NCBI GenBank assembly: GCA_947074205.1
Contig: CAMTOQ010000024.1
Coordinates: 1-47,488 of the forward strand
DNA from: an uncultured Bacteroides sp.
Lineage (GTDB): Bacteria; Bacteroidota; Bacteroidia; Bacteroidales; Bacteroidaceae
Direction: 5' to 3'
Length of the DNA: 47,488 nt
Every line of letters starts with the position of its first letter. The first letter of the stretch is position 1. The notes below the pieces were generated by a model, which did no database searches, was not told the origin of the DNA, and saw only the letters and a list, made by a program, of their open reading frames with translations. Of the stretch, positions 8,768 through 19,138 are shown piece after piece. A program made the position numbers and the translations under genes.

Positions 8768-11700
8768 TTACTTTTTCACGATTGAAACAGTAGTCTTAAC
8801 ACCAGCTACTTCGATATCTAAGTAGTAAATACCTGCAGCATAGCCGCTCATATCGATAGTATGGATAGCACCTGTAGTTGTTGCAGCTACCTCTGAATAC
8901 ATCATTGTACCTGATGTGCTGTAAACTTTGTAAGTCACATCACCTTGTACGTCTGCATTGATAGAGATGTTAGCATTGTCTACTACTGGGTTAGGATATA
9001 CAGTTACTGCACCATCTAGACCTAGATCAGCAATACCTGTTCCATCTGTTACAATCACATTCAATGTGTTAGTAGCTTTTGCACCCGATGGGTCTGTAGC
9101 TACAACTGTAAGTGTTGTTTCACCAAGTTTCTTACCAAGCAAGATTACACTTTCTTCGGCAGTAAACACGTCAACGACAGTTTGATCTGCAACAGACATA
9201 GTGTAAGTCAACTCATCGCCATCTGGATCTTGGAATAGATCAGCAAAGTCGATAGCAGTGCTTGTAGCGTTAACCATGATTTGTAGATCAGCTAGTTCTA
9301 CTGCAATTGGTGCACGATTTACGTGTTCCACAAAGTAAGATACAGCAGTAGTAGAAGCATTGCCCAATTCGTCTGTAGCAACTACATTGAACGAACGTCT
9401 ACCAGCCTTACCATAGTCAGCATTCAAAGTCAAAGTCAACTGAACTTCAGGTTGCATAAACTTATCATTGCATACTACACTGATTGTAGTGTCGTCTACA
9501 CGAGTGATAGTTACATCTGCAGTTTCGGCAGCTACATAAGAGTCGATTGCTACAACACCTTCTGCATCATCAATCTTCACTGTATAAGAGTCTGCATCCG
9601 CATCATTGATTGAAAGAACAACTGTAGAAGGAGTACCTTCTTTCACTAAGATATTGCTAGGGGCAGTCACTTCTGGAGCACCATTCTTATCCAAATAGAT
9701 AGGATAGTTAACTACAGGTTGGTTAGGATCGTTGCTACGAACCACGATTACAGCCTTGTTGTTCTTATCAAGACGAGCTTGAGCCGCATTAACTTGAACA
9801 GTTACAGTAGCCATTTCGTAAGGTTCAAGAGTACCACTAGTTTCAGTAGTCAGAAGTTTAATCCATTCTTGACCCTCAGATACTTCAAGACAAGTTACAA
9901 GGAAACCTGTAGAACCGTACTTGCTTTCCATATCAAGAGCTGCATCATACCAGTCTGATTCGATATTATAAAGATATCTACCTGCTATTACACCTTCTTC
10001 TTTCTTAACCAAACCTGTAGAATATGCATATCCTCTAGGATAAGAGAAACGAACAAAGAATGTTTCGTTAGGATTCAAGTATACTTCTTTATCAAGATTT
10101 ACGATATAGTATTCACCATAATAGTAAGCTACACCATCAGCACCAACGCTAGCTGGTTCTTCTTTATCGATAGAGATTTTACCTGTACCAATTACAGCAC
10201 CAGTGTTAATATCGCTACCTTGAATAATATCTACTTTCACATCTACATTGGTCAAATTACCAATAGTGATGTGCGTATAAATACTATGAAGGTTGAAGCC
10301 ATCTGCAGGCGCAGTAAACTGAGTTGCAGATTGGAACTGATGACTAGTATTGAACGATCCTACAATGTACATTTGGTTAGAACCTGGCATAATAGGATGA
10401 TACAATGCTTTATTATAAGAGTAATCAGCTGGTAGATCAGGAGAAGATTGCTTAGTTGAGTTGCGTGTTGAAGCAGCAGCAGGCTGTTCGGCAAGAACTA
10501 GCGACGCATTCATCTTTTCGCTCAATACAGATGGTTGCGCTTTAGCCATAGGCATCACACCGCCACCACCAGCTTCTCCAGCAGTTTCATCACCTTGACC
10601 TGTTGGGTCGAGCTCAAGAGTATAGTTCAACTTGTAGTTACCAATATTACCAAAGAAAATTTCAACTTGATCTCTATAGTCTGCAGCCACACCAGAGATA
10701 CGTGTTTCTGCATCGGCGAACATCAATGCTGGAGCATCAGTGATAGATAGTTTAAATGGAACTTCCACAGTTTCGGTATCCAAACCTCTTACAGCGAATT
10801 TCATTGCAACTTCGTAGTCGGCAATAGTATAGTTGTCCATCACCATCACTTTGAACTGTGCAGGTTCTTTGCCTACAGTGATTTCAGAGCCTGGCATGTA
10901 TCTAGACCAACCTTCTTTTTCTTCCATAAACCAATCATCGAAGTACACACCATAATGGAATAGCATACCTACTGTAGCTTCATAGCCAATCATGCCTGGA
11001 GCATCAACATCAGTAATCACAAATTCGGCAGTACCTGTATTTGAGATTTCGAAAGGTACTTCCAAATAACCAGCGCCACTAGTTGTACCCATTACTGCTT
11101 CGTGTACCACTTCGGTTGGGAACACAGCATTAGGTTGACCTGTAACAGTGATGTTAAGAGGAACTTCCATTGTTGGTACAGTAGGAACATTAGTATTCAA
11201 CACAATATTTGATTGATATTCCCCAGCCATACGATCAGTAAGCAAGTCGATATTGATATCAGCCTGTGAGTTGGCAGCAAGTTTTCCCGATTTAACAGGG
11301 AAGATATCCACAGCACTATTCGCAGCTAAACAACGGTTTTTAAGTTGGAAACCTTTATCGCCCACTTCATTTTGAAGACCTGCTGCACCATAGATTCCGT
11401 CCCAATAGCTAATCTCGTTAGCTAGTTTGTATTGGAATTTGAACTTACCATCTTTATACATGATCAATTGGTAGCACACACCATAATTCACCGAGTTAGC
11501 ATACTCCATGAATGATATTACTACGCGATCTTCTTTAATTTGATAGTACACACCGGCTGTGTTGGTCTGATCCATAAAATGGTGACCCCAATATGGTGCA
11601 ATAAAGTTAGTATACAGCGGATTTCTAGAAGGAATACCATCTGTTGGAGGAGCTGGTGCTTCGTTATAATCATCCGTTTTAGTAAATGATACAAATCCTA

Positions 11701-14700
11701 CACCATAGATATAGATTTTATCATAATTCTTACCATAGAAAGGAATTTCATAAGGCAACTGCACTTCAGCAAAGTCGCTATATAGCCAATAAGCCAATTT
11801 CAATTGTGTAGAAGCTTCGTCTTTCTCAATTGCATCCCAATCGAATACAACAGATTTGTCATCAACTGATGCTACAAAAGTATAGTCGATAGAGGTATCA
11901 TCAGCTGCACTCAAGTCAGAAACTTGGAACAAGCTATTTGGAACGATAGTGTATTCCAAAGCTTCATTACCTGTATTCTGGATGGAAAGCTTACTTGTAA
12001 ATGGCTCACCACTTGCTACAGTTTCAGCAATCTCTCCCGGAGTCACTTTAATTTCAGGAGCACCAATAACAATACCCTTCAAAGAAACAGCGAACTCTTT
12101 ACCATCGGCTGTAGAGATTTTCATCTCACCTTGGTTCTCAGCTTCTGCTTCAGTAGACATCAAGACTACAATATCTTTTGAAGTACCGGCAGCAATTTCT
12201 AGAGGCAATGCTGTAGCTGTAGTAAACTTAGCATTATCGAATACAACCGAAGTAACAGTCAATACATCAGTACCCGTATTGTTTACCAATAATGGAAGCT
12301 TAGCATCAGATGTTTTGAATATTGTACCAAAATCGATAGAGTTGGTAGCAAGTTCTGTTGCAGGCACCAAAGAAGAGCCAATAATGTTACCCTTAAACTC
12401 AACATAGCTAGTAGATTGATTTGGATCATTGCTCAAAACTACAAGTGAGTTCATCAACTCTCCGGCATACATACCTTCTGTTGCTTTAACCTCAGCTATA
12501 ATTTCTTTAGATTCGCCAATAGCAACTACACCCGAAGGAGCGCTCAAGCTTTGAATCATCATCTTACCTGGAGCTTTAATCTTAATAGCTGTTCCAGGCA
12601 TGAAACTATCAAATAGATTATTTTCGTTATGGTCAGCATCAGTTACAACCATTGGGTCGTTAACTTCGATATCGGCAACTGCTACAAATAAGTTTCTACC
12701 ACGTTCAAATACGCTGTATGCATAGAAGTCATCGTAGAAGAACTCAATATCACCGTTAGGGGCAAGAGTCATGTGGAAGCTAACTGGCACAGTTTCGCCA
12801 TAGCTTACAAGGGCCAATACATTGATATACTTCACATAGAATTTACCATCTTGGTAAGCATATTCAATTTTACTATTAGCGCCAAGCTGAACATCGTTAA
12901 GACCATACATAGTGATCAATCCATAACCACCTACACAGATTTTGTCAGCCGAAGGAGGAATACAAGAATGAATAGCACCATTGTTTTCCATTGCCACAGC
13001 ACCGTATGATGATATATAGATCTTGTCATACTCTTTACCATAGAATGGGAATTTGAAACCTAGAGAAACTTCATCAGTCCAATAATCATAATCACTAAAT
13101 TGATCGTTGATATTTACCGGATTGATTAGATCAGGGTTGTTATCGTATTGGAAGTCTTCAGACATATTAAGGTTAGACGTATAGGTATAACCAAATTTGT
13201 GTGATGTCTGACCTGTAGTTTCAACAATATCGCTTGAGAATTTAGGGAATACATATTCCAAAGGATATTTACCGGTATTGTTAATAGTAAAGGCAACTGT
13301 CTTTGACTCACCTCCTACTTCTAAATCACCTAAATCAAATGTTGCAGGAGTGATACTAATCTTAGCAGGTTCATCAGCAATACCACGAACTACTAGAGTA
13401 TGAGTATTACCATCCATGTCGATGAATGAGATATTAGCACTATGGCTACCTGCCAAAGTTGGCTCAAATGTCAAGTCGATAGTCGATGTAGAACGAGCTG
13501 GGAAACCAGATGCATAAGTAGGCACCTTGAATTGGTCTGAGTCGCAAGTAATATTCTTTGAGCCCAATGTACCCCAAGTAGTACCTGTAAACTTACCATA
13601 GCCGTTATTCACCACTTCAAGTGCGATAGTTTTGCTTTGACCCACTAGCAAGTCACCAAAATCAATCACTTTAGCGGTTTTCAAATCAGGTTTATTACCA
13701 CTTACTGTTAGCTTTACTGGAATAGTTTGCTTAGAGTTTGTAGCTTCGTTAGTAGTCAAAGTCAACTTGAAGTTATATTCACCGTTAACCAAAACTTGGC
13801 CATCGTTGTTCATCACTACTTCTTGTTGAGCATTTGGCAACACCTTACCTTCTGAAGGTGTCAAAGTCATCACTTGACTCCAATCTGGGTTTTTGCTTTT
13901 AGCTGTGATAGCCCAACCTACAGTTTCAGCCATATAGCTAAGGTTACCTTCAGCAAGAACTTCGCTCAACAATGTCCATGTTTCGCCCATGTTAGAGCTA
14001 TAGAAGCTATAAGCTGAATAGAACTCGTCTGACAAAGCACCAGCACCTAGAGGGTTTGCTTGACCTGCAGGGAAGTGAGCCACTACCCAGAAAGCAGAAC
14101 CTGGTTCAAAATACAATTGCTCATTTAGTGCAATGTCATTTGCCGAGTAGAAGTAGAAGTCTTTTAGTTCAAGAAGAAGAGATTTATCGTTCACTGCATA
14201 CTTACCATCGTATACTTTGATAACTGGCTTAGTACCATTGAATCCATCAAATGACAAGTGAGTCAAGTTGAAACCATTAGGATACTTATTAGCATCAACA
14301 TAGAACCATTGAGAAGCAGAGTTCACTAAGCTCAAATCACTGTCACCAATATAGGCAGCGATATGAGTGAAATAGCTCATCTCTACTGGGAAGTTATCTG
14401 CAAAGAAATCAGCAGAAACAACTGAACTTGCAACAGATGCAGGAACAGCAGACACCTTACCATTATATGCCACTACATTACCTGGTTTAGCATTAGTGGC
14501 TAGAGTTGTTGAAGAAGGACGTACAGAAACAGTATTGGCATTAGCCTCCCATTTAAGCAAACCTTCGTCTGTATTACTAATTACAAACGCATCTTGACCT
14601 ATTAGTGATTGCTTAGCATCAATAGTTATACTCAAACTAGTCTTATCCAATTCCATCTTAGGACCAGCATTAGTAGTAGCCGATTTCACCGATGAAACTT

Positions 14701-16501
14701 CAGCAGCATTACCCCAACGGTCAACAGCTTTAATAGCGATATAGTAAGTTGTTGTTGGCAATAGGCCTGTAACTTCAAATCCTACTTTATCACCCGAGTT
14801 ATTGAATTTAGTGTCTACTCGCTTTTGAGCGATACCTTTTAGGTTGTCAGCTGTAAAGGGAGTTGCACTGTAATAAATCAAATGATAGTTTACATTATTA
14901 TCTTCTGATGCAGGAATAACCCACTCTACATACATATTATCTTGACCTGGAGTCAATGTAAAATCACCTACTGGTTGAGGAGCGTTTCCACTACCCATTT
15001 GAAGTGCTTTCCAGCCATCAATATAACCGCTACCAAACAAGCCTTCAGCAGAAGGATTTGCAGTGTAGAAATCATTTACAGAAGTAATCAACTGTTGGCG
15101 AAGTGTTTCGTTAGGGAAGTTAGGGTTACCATACTTAGACAGAACCAAAGCAGCGATACCCGATACGTGAGGACAAGCCATAGAGGTACCTTCGCTATAA
15201 CCATACTGACCGTTTGGCAAAGTACTATATACACCTTGCGCAGTGTTTAAATCCATATAACCGCCAGGAGCAGTAATATCACACCAATAACCACGAGTTG
15301 AGTAAGGCGCAGGTTTAAGATCACAAGTCATAGAACCTACTGCAACTACTTCGTCCATTGAGGCAGGGAAATAAACAGCATTTTCACCCGTATTACCATT
15401 GGCAAAGATAGCCAAACCACCTTTCATGAAGTCACTTTCAGCCTCTGCTGTAAAGAACTTGATAGCATCAAGTACAGCTTGTTCGTAATAACCAGCGGTA
15501 CCCCAGCCCCAAGAACATTGAGCCAAAGCAGCGCCACGAACAGCAGCATAGTAGAATGCTTTTGCAAAGTCACCTTGCGCGCTAGAACGAGAGTCGAAAA
15601 CTTGGCAAGAAAGAAGTTTAACACCACCTTGTCCGTTACCACCGGCGATACCAGCTACACCAATACCATTATTATTAACAGCACCTACTGTACCGGCAAC
15701 GTGTGTACCATGTTGGTGACCTGATATATCACCCGAATTCAACACAAAGTTGAAACCGTAGATATCACCCACATAACCATTCTTATCATTATCCACACCT
15801 GGAGCGCCATTTAGCTCAGCATCGTTGATGCAGATATTATCAGCTAAGTCAGGGTGTGTGTAGTCGATACCACCATCAATAATTGCAACAATCAAATCTT
15901 TGTTACCTGTTGCAATATCCCAAGCTGCAAAAATATTTGCATCGGCTCCTTTAACACTTCCTGATAGCGTACCATCATTGTTATAATGCCATTGTTTGCT
16001 CAACAAAGGGTCATTAAAAGGCAAAGATGAAGTACGTGTGGCAGCGGCAGCAGCTGCAATCTCCTCTGGAGAAATTACAGTAAAGTGCTCATCGCCTAAG
16101 AACTTCATCGGTACAATCTTTTCAGCTTTAAGAACTCCGGGAACCTTGCTAAAGAGTTGCATAGCCTCTTCAGGATTCACCGACTCATCATAACTGAGCT
16201 CGTACCATAAATGCAATCCGTGTTTGCGGGCTTTCGCCTCCATTTTTTCCACATAAGGAAAAACTCTTTCCATTTTTACTGCCTTCACCCTTTTTGAAAC
16301 GACATCAAATGGTTCAATACCTGTTGCAACAATACCTCCTCGAGTAGATGCCGGTTGAATGCCCAACTGTGTAGCTATCTCTTGTTGAAGCTTCACACGA
16401 AGAACACCTTTTTTAGGCTCTAAAACATTGGTTTGTGCAAACGCTGTGGTGCTTACTATAATACATAGTAGCCACAAACATTTTCGTAAATGTTTCCGCA
16501 T
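8768..16501 (-). CDS. Giant secreted subtilisin-family (S8) protease with T9SS sorting domain
   Basis: A 2577-residue secreted protein. A signal peptide (1-22, ending AFAQ) is followed by a propeptide-like region (25-160) and an S8 peptidase domain (about 165-505). The triad is complete: D209 (IIDGGIDYTHPD), H264 (HGTHVAG), S440 (GTSMACPH), with oxyanion N370. Next comes a fibronectin-III-like domain (about 515-615). A long array of beta modules follows, including ASH/choice-of-anchor-D-like repeats (the 'NTG' pattern) and two copies of a module containing PFYGK.YDKIYI. Cadherin-like modules lie near the end. The last 80 residues (YPNPV... to VSIVKK) are a T9SS type A sorting domain. It should be exported by Sec, cross the outer membrane by T9SS and be anchored or released at the surface. 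Likely role: degradation of external protein. The substrate is unknown. Confidence 0.93.
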   Translation of the reverse strand: MRKHLRKCLWLLCIIVSTTAFAQTNVLEPKKGVLRVKLQQEIATQLGIQPASTRGGIVATGIEPFDVVSKRVKAVKMERVFPYVEKMEAKARKHGLHLWYELSYDESVNPEEAMQLFSKVPGVLKAEKIVPMKFLGDEHFTVISPEEIAAAAAATRTSSLPFNDPLLSKQWHYNNDGTLSGSVKGADANIFAAWDIATGNKDLIVAIIDGGIDYTHPDLADNICINDAELNGAPGVDNDKNGYVGDIYGFNFVLNSGDISGHQHGTHVAGTVGAVNNNGIGVAGIAGGNGQGGVKLLSCQVFDSRSSAQGDFAKAFYYAAVRGAALAQCSWGWGTAGYYEQAVLDAIKFFTAEAESDFMKGGLAIFANGNTGENAVYFPASMDEVVAVGSMTCDLKPAPYSTRGYWCDITAPGGYMDLNTAQGVYSTLPNGQYGYSEGTSMACPHVSGIAALVLSKYGNPNFPNETLRQQLITSVNDFYTANPSAEGLFGSGYIDGWKALQMGSGNAPQPVGDFTLTPGQDNMYVEWVIPASEDNNVNYHLIYYSATPFTADNLKGIAQKRVDTKFNNSGDKVGFEVTGLLPTTTYYIAIKAVDRWGNAAEVSSVKSATTNAGPKMELDKTSLSITIDAKQSLIGQDAFVISNTDEGLLKWEANANTVSVRPSSTTLATNAKPGNVVAYNGKVSAVPASVASSVVSADFFADNFPVEMSYFTHIAAYIGDSDLSLVNSASQWFYVDANKYPNGFNLTHLSFDGFNGTKPVIKVYDGKYAVNDKSLLLELKDFYFYSANDIALNEQLYFEPGSAFWVVAHFPAGQANPLGAGALSDEFYSAYSFYSSNMGETWTLLSEVLAEGNLSYMAETVGWAITAKSKNPDWSQVMTLTPSEGKVLPNAQQEVVMNNDGQVLVNGEYNFKLTLTTNEATNSKQTIPVKLTVSGNKPDLKTAKVIDFGDLLVGQSKTIALEVVNNGYGKFTGTTWGTLGSKNITCDSDQFKVPTYASGFPARSTSTIDLTFEPTLAGSHSANISFIDMDGNTHTLVVRGIADEPAKISITPATFDLGDLEVGGESKTVAFTINNTGKYPLEYVFPKFSSDIVETTGQTSHKFGYTYTSNLNMSEDFQYDNNPDLINPVNINDQFSDYDYWTDEVSLGFKFPFYGKEYDKIYISSYGAVAMENNGAIHSCIPPSADKICVGGYGLITMYGLNDVQLGANSKIEYAYQDGKFYVKYINVLALVSYGETVPVSFHMTLAPNGDIEFFYDDFYAYSVFERGRNLFVAVADIEVNDPMVVTDADHNENNLFDSFMPGTAIKIKAPGKMMIQSLSAPSGVVAIGESKEIIAEVKATEGMYAGELMNSLVVLSNDPNQSTSYVEFKGNIIGSSLVPATELATNSIDFGTIFKTSDAKLPLLVNNTGTDVLTVTSVVFDNAKFTTATALPLEIAAGTSKDIVVLMSTEAEAENQGEMKISTADGKEFAVSLKGIVIGAPEIKVTPGEIAETVASGEPFTSKLSIQNTGNEALEYTIVPNSLFQVSDLSAADDTSIDYTFVASVDDKSVVFDWDAIEKDEASTQLKLAYWLYSDFAEVQLPYEIPFYGKNYDKIYIYGVGFVSFTKTDDYNEAPAPPTDGIPSRNPLYTNFIAPYWGHHFMDQTNTAGVYYQIKEDRVVISFMEYANSVNYGVCYQLIMYKDGKFKFQYKLANEISYWDGIYGAAGLQNEVGDKGFQLKNRCLAANSAVDIFPVKSGKLAANSQADINIDLLTDRMAGEYQSNIVLNTNVPTVPTMEVPLNITVTGQPNAVFPTEVVHEAVMGTTSGAGYLEVPFEISNTGTAEFVITDVDAPGMIGYEATVGMLFHYGVYFDDWFMEEKEGWSRYMPGSEITVGKEPAQFKVMVMDNYTIADYEVAMKFAVRGLDTETVEVPFKLSITDAPALMFADAETRISGVAADYRDQVEIFFGNIGNYKLNYTLELDPTGQGDETAGEAGGGGVMPMAKAQPSVLSEKMNASLVLAEQPAAASTRNSTKQSSPDLPADYSYNKALYHPIMPGSNQMYIVGSFNTSHQFQSATQFTAPADGFNLHSIYTHITIGNLTNVDVKVDIIQGSDINTGAVIGTGKISIDKEEPASVGADGVAYYYGEYYIVNLDKEVYLNPNETFFVRFSYPRGYAYSTGLVKKEEGVIAGRYLYNIESDWYDAALDMESKYGSTGFLVTCLEVSEGQEWIKLLTTETSGTLEPYEMATVTVQVNAAQARLDKNNKAVIVVRSNDPNQPVVNYPIYLDKNGAPEVTAPSNILVKEGTPSTVVLSINDADADSYTVKIDDAEGVVAIDSYVAAETADVTITRVDDTTISVVCNDKFMQPEVQLTLTLNADYGKAGRRSFNVVATDELGNASTTAVSYFVEHVNRAPIAVELADLQIMVNATSTAIDFADLFQDPDGDELTYTMSVADQTVVDVFTAEESVILLGKKLGETTLTVVATDPSGAKATNTLNVIVTDGTGIADLGLDGAVTVYPNPVVDNANISINADVQGDVTYKVYSTSGTMMYSEVAATTTGAIHTIDMSGYAAGIYYLDIEVAGVKTTVSIVKK

Positions 16502-16631
16502 AATTTGTGTTTTAAAATAAAGAAAAAATAATGATTAGAATATATTTCGTAGAGAGGTACAAATAGATGTATACTCTAAAGCTAATATAAATAAGGAGAA
16601 AGAAAAAGGGGATATTTAAAGTGACATAGGA

Positions 16632-16755
16632 GAGGCTTTTAAACTGAAGAGTTTATTATTAAGAACAGTACCCAACGCCAATCTATTACACATTTTAAAC
16701 ATAATGGGATTAATTTTATTCAAACAAAAAGATAGATTTAGACTTTAAAAGCCTC
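16632..16755 (-). repeat. Inverted repeat within the leader of the giant protease gene
   Basis: GAGGCTTTTAAA (16632-16643) is an exact 12-base inverted match to TTTAAAAGCCTC (16744-16755). Both arms fall in the predicted untranslated leader, the first arm within a few bases of the predicted transcription start. In RNA they could close a stem around about 100 bases. The arms are AT-rich, so chance occurrence is possible. Confidence 0.5.
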
Positions 16756-16765
16756 ATTTTCGATG

Positions 16766-16773
16766 CAAATATA
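16766..16773 (-). promoter_or_regulatory. Candidate -7 promoter element for the giant protease gene
   Basis: The minus strand reads TATATTTG (perfect TAnnTTTG). If used, it gives a leader of about 258 bases before the ATG at 16501. No better element was found closer to the gene. The intergenic region 16502-17093 (592 bases, AT-rich) otherwise shows only the inverted repeat at 16632-16755 and the yicC promoter; I see no RNA gene or open reading frame of merit. Confidence 0.45.
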
Positions 16774-17065
16774 AAATCTATTGATAGTTATTCAAAACTT
16801 TTACGAACATTTTCACAAATAAGATTATCAATCAACTTCTTTGTGTAAGAAAAACAAACCTAAATCTATAAAACAGCTCAATTCACATAGAAACAACTAT
16901 AATTAACACCTCAAAAGCATTCTCACTTCCAAATAGCAATCGATAATAAGGAAAAAAGAAATCTATACGGGATAAAACCTACAGATTTTCTATTCATATC
17001 AAGTTTCGGAACACTCAGCTAGGCTTATTTTCTCATTTTCATAAGGTAATCTGAAAGATATGGCT

Positions 17066-17073
17066 TACTTTTG
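17066..17073 (+). promoter_or_regulatory. -7 promoter element of the yicC-gmk-nadD operon
   Basis: TACTTTTG is a perfect TAnnTTTG match 20 bases upstream of the yicC ATG (17094). It would give a short leader of about 15 bases and drive the three-gene operon. Confidence 0.65.
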
Positions 17074-17093
17074 CACCAAATAATCAGAATTTT

Positions 17094-17972
17094 ATGATAC
17101 AATCTATGACAGGCTATGGCAAGGCCATTGCAGAGCTATCTGATAAGAAGGTAACTATCGAAATTAAATCATTAAATAGTAAAGCACTCGATCTATCTAC
17201 GCGTATAGCACCTGCGTACCGTGAAAAGGAGATGGAGATCCGCAACCTCATCTCTAAATCGTTAGAAAGAGGTAAGGTGGATTTAAACCTATGGGTAGAG
17301 AAGAAAGAAAACTCTAGCAACGCTACCATCATCAGCCAGTCACTAGTAGAAGGATACTACCAACAGATCAAGGAGATTTCTGATAACCTTTCTATTCCTG
17401 TTCCTACAGATTGGTTTCAAACGCTATTGCGTATGCCCGATGTGATGTCGAAACCCGAATCTACTGAGCTTACTACAGAAGAGTGGTCGACTGTACAAAA
17501 AGGTTTGGCCGAGGCTATTCAGCACCTTGTGGACTTCCGCAAACAAGAGGGTGAAGCTCTTGAAAAGAAGTTCCGCGAGAAGATTGAGAACATCCGCCAG
17601 CTTTCTCTTTCGGTGACACAATACGAAACTGAGCGTATCACGAAGATCAAAGACCGCATCAATGAGGCCCTTGAGAAAACGCTTAATGTAGATTATGACA
17701 AGAACAGACTAGAGCAAGAGATTATCTTCTATATCGAAAAGCTCGACATCAATGAAGAGAAACAACGCTTAGCCAACCACCTAGACTACTTCATTCAAAC
17801 GCTCGAAGGCGGTAGCGGTCAAGGCAAGAAGCTAGGATTCATTGCACAAGAGATTGGTCGTGAAATCAACACCATGGGTAGTAAGTCTAATCATGCCGAA
17901 ATGCAGAAGATCGTGGTTCAAATGAAAGATGAACTAGAACAAATTAAAGAGCAGGTGCTCAATGTTATGTAA
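17094..17972 (+). CDS. YicC family endoribonuclease-like protein
   Basis: A 292-residue protein of the YicC family, opening with the diagnostic MIQSMTGYGKA. YicC-type proteins have been described as endoribonucleases acting on small RNA. The N-terminal YicC domain covers about residues 1-155 and the C-terminal DUF1732 domain about 205-292, with the conserved EGGSGQGKKLGFIAQE stretch near residue 240. The middle (about 150-200) is charged and probably helical or coiled. It is the first gene of an operon with gmk (24-base gap) and nadD, an arrangement widespread in Bacteroidales. Confidence 0.92.
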   Translation: MIQSMTGYGKAIAELSDKKVTIEIKSLNSKALDLSTRIAPAYREKEMEIRNLISKSLERGKVDLNLWVEKKENSSNATIISQSLVEGYYQQIKEISDNLSIPVPTDWFQTLLRMPDVMSKPESTELTTEEWSTVQKGLAEAIQHLVDFRKQEGEALEKKFREKIENIRQLSLSVTQYETERITKIKDRINEALEKTLNVDYDKNRLEQEIIFYIEKLDINEEKQRLANHLDYFIQTLEGGSGQGKKLGFIAQEIGREINTMGSKSNHAEMQKIVVQMKDELEQIKEQVLNVM

Positions 17973-17996
17973 TCATTATTCTCCTTGTATTAGTAT

Positions 17997-18563
17997 ATGA
18001 ACGGTAAACTTATCATCTTTTCTGCACCATCGGGTTCGGGAAAGTCAACCATCATTCAATATCTTCTTAAACAAAATCTAAACTTGGCATTCTCGGTTTC
18101 GGCTACGAGCCGACCTCCACGTGGTGCCGAACAAAACGGTGTGGACTATTATTTTCTTACACCCGATGAGTTTAGACAACATATAGCCAATGGCGATTTC
18201 CTTGAATACGAAGAGGTATATACAAACCGCTACTACGGCACACTTAGACAATCTGTTGAAGATCTTATCAAAGAAGGTAAGAACGTTGTTTTTGATGTGG
18301 ATGTTATTGGTGGATGTAACATCAAAGAGATTTACGGAAACAAAGCCTTATCGATATTTATACAGCCACCTTCAATTGAAGAGCTTCGCAACAGACTGGT
18401 TTCGCGTGCTACCGATGCACCCGAAGTCATCGAGGATCGCGTGTCAAAAGCGGCCTACGAGCTTACTTTTGCTTCGCGTTTTGATGTGGTAATTGTAAAC
18501 GATGATCTCGAGAAGGCACAATGTGAAGCACTTGCGGCATTAAAGTCATTCTTGGCACTATAA
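17997..18563 (+). CDS. gmk: Guanylate kinase
   Basis: Gmk phosphorylates GMP to GDP with ATP. The 188-residue length is normal. The P-loop APSGSGKST is at residues 9-17. The GMP-binding [19 protein letters not shown] segment follows at about 35-53, then [13 protein letters not shown] at about 64-76 and [10 protein letters not shown] near residue 95. The gene is followed two bases later by nadD, indicating cotranscription. Confidence 0.96.
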   Translation: MNGKLIIFSAPSGSGKSTIIQYLLKQNLNLAFSVSATSRPPRGAEQNGVDYYFLTPDEFRQHIANGDFLEYEEVYTNRYYGTLRQSVEDLIKEGKNVVFDVDVIGGCNIKEIYGNKALSIFIQPPSIEELRNRLVSRATDAPEVIEDRVSKAAYELTFASRFDVVIVNDDLEKAQCEALAALKSFLAL

Positions 18564-18565
18564 TC

Positions 18566-19138
18566 ATGATTAAGACGGGAGTTTTCAGCGGCTCGTTCAA
18601 CCCTATCCATATTGGACATCTTGCCCTTGCCAACTACTTATGTGAGTTCGAAGGGCTAGATGAAGTATGGTTTATGGTGAGCCCTCACAACCCGCTAAAA
18701 GATAAATCGGATCTGTGGCCCGAGGATTTTCGTTTAAAGCTAGTAAATCTAGCCATCGAAGGCTATCCCAAGTTCAAAGCATCCGACTTTGAGTTTCACT
18801 TGCCACGTCCCTCCTACTCGGTTAATACACTCTCACAACTTTCTGCGACATTCCCCGATCGCGAATTTCACCTTATAATAGGTTCGGACAATTGGTTGTC
18901 TTTTCATCGTTGGTATAAAGCCGACGAGATTGTGGCTACTTATCCCATCATCGTCTATCCACGCCCCGGATTTAGTATCGAGGAGAAGAATCTCCCTACA
19001 AGCGTACACCTTTCACAGGCACCGGTATTCGACATCAGCTCTACATTTATCCGCGAAAGCTTGAGCAAGGGTATTGATATTCGCTACTTCCTTCACCCCA
19101 ACGTCTATCAGGCTATTCTCGAAGAGAAGGTGGACTGA
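18566..19138 (+). CDS. nadD: Nicotinate-nucleotide adenylyltransferase
   Basis: NadD adenylates nicotinate mononucleotide to deamido-NAD in NAD synthesis. The protein has 190 residues. The nucleotidyltransferase motif [10 protein letters not shown] is at residues 9-18, followed by [11 protein letters not shown] at about 37-47, LIIGSDNW at about 103-110 and the C-terminal [10 protein letters not shown] (the SSTxIR signature) near residue 158. The final 26 bases overlap the 3' end of the convergent phosphoesterase gene. Confidence 0.95.
   Translation: MIKTGVFSGSFNPIHIGHLALANYLCEFEGLDEVWFMVSPHNPLKDKSDLWPEDFRLKLVNLAIEGYPKFKASDFEFHLPRPSYSVNTLSQLSATFPDREFHLIIGSDNWLSFHRWYKADEIVATYPIIVYPRPGFSIEEKNLPTSVHLSQAPVFDISSTFIRESLSKGIDIRYFLHPNVYQAILEEKVD

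Noticed and set aside
8613..8825. 70-residue plus-strand reading frame before the giant protease gene
   Set aside because: It runs through the terminator hairpin and into the opposite-strand coding end; the composition is not protein-like.
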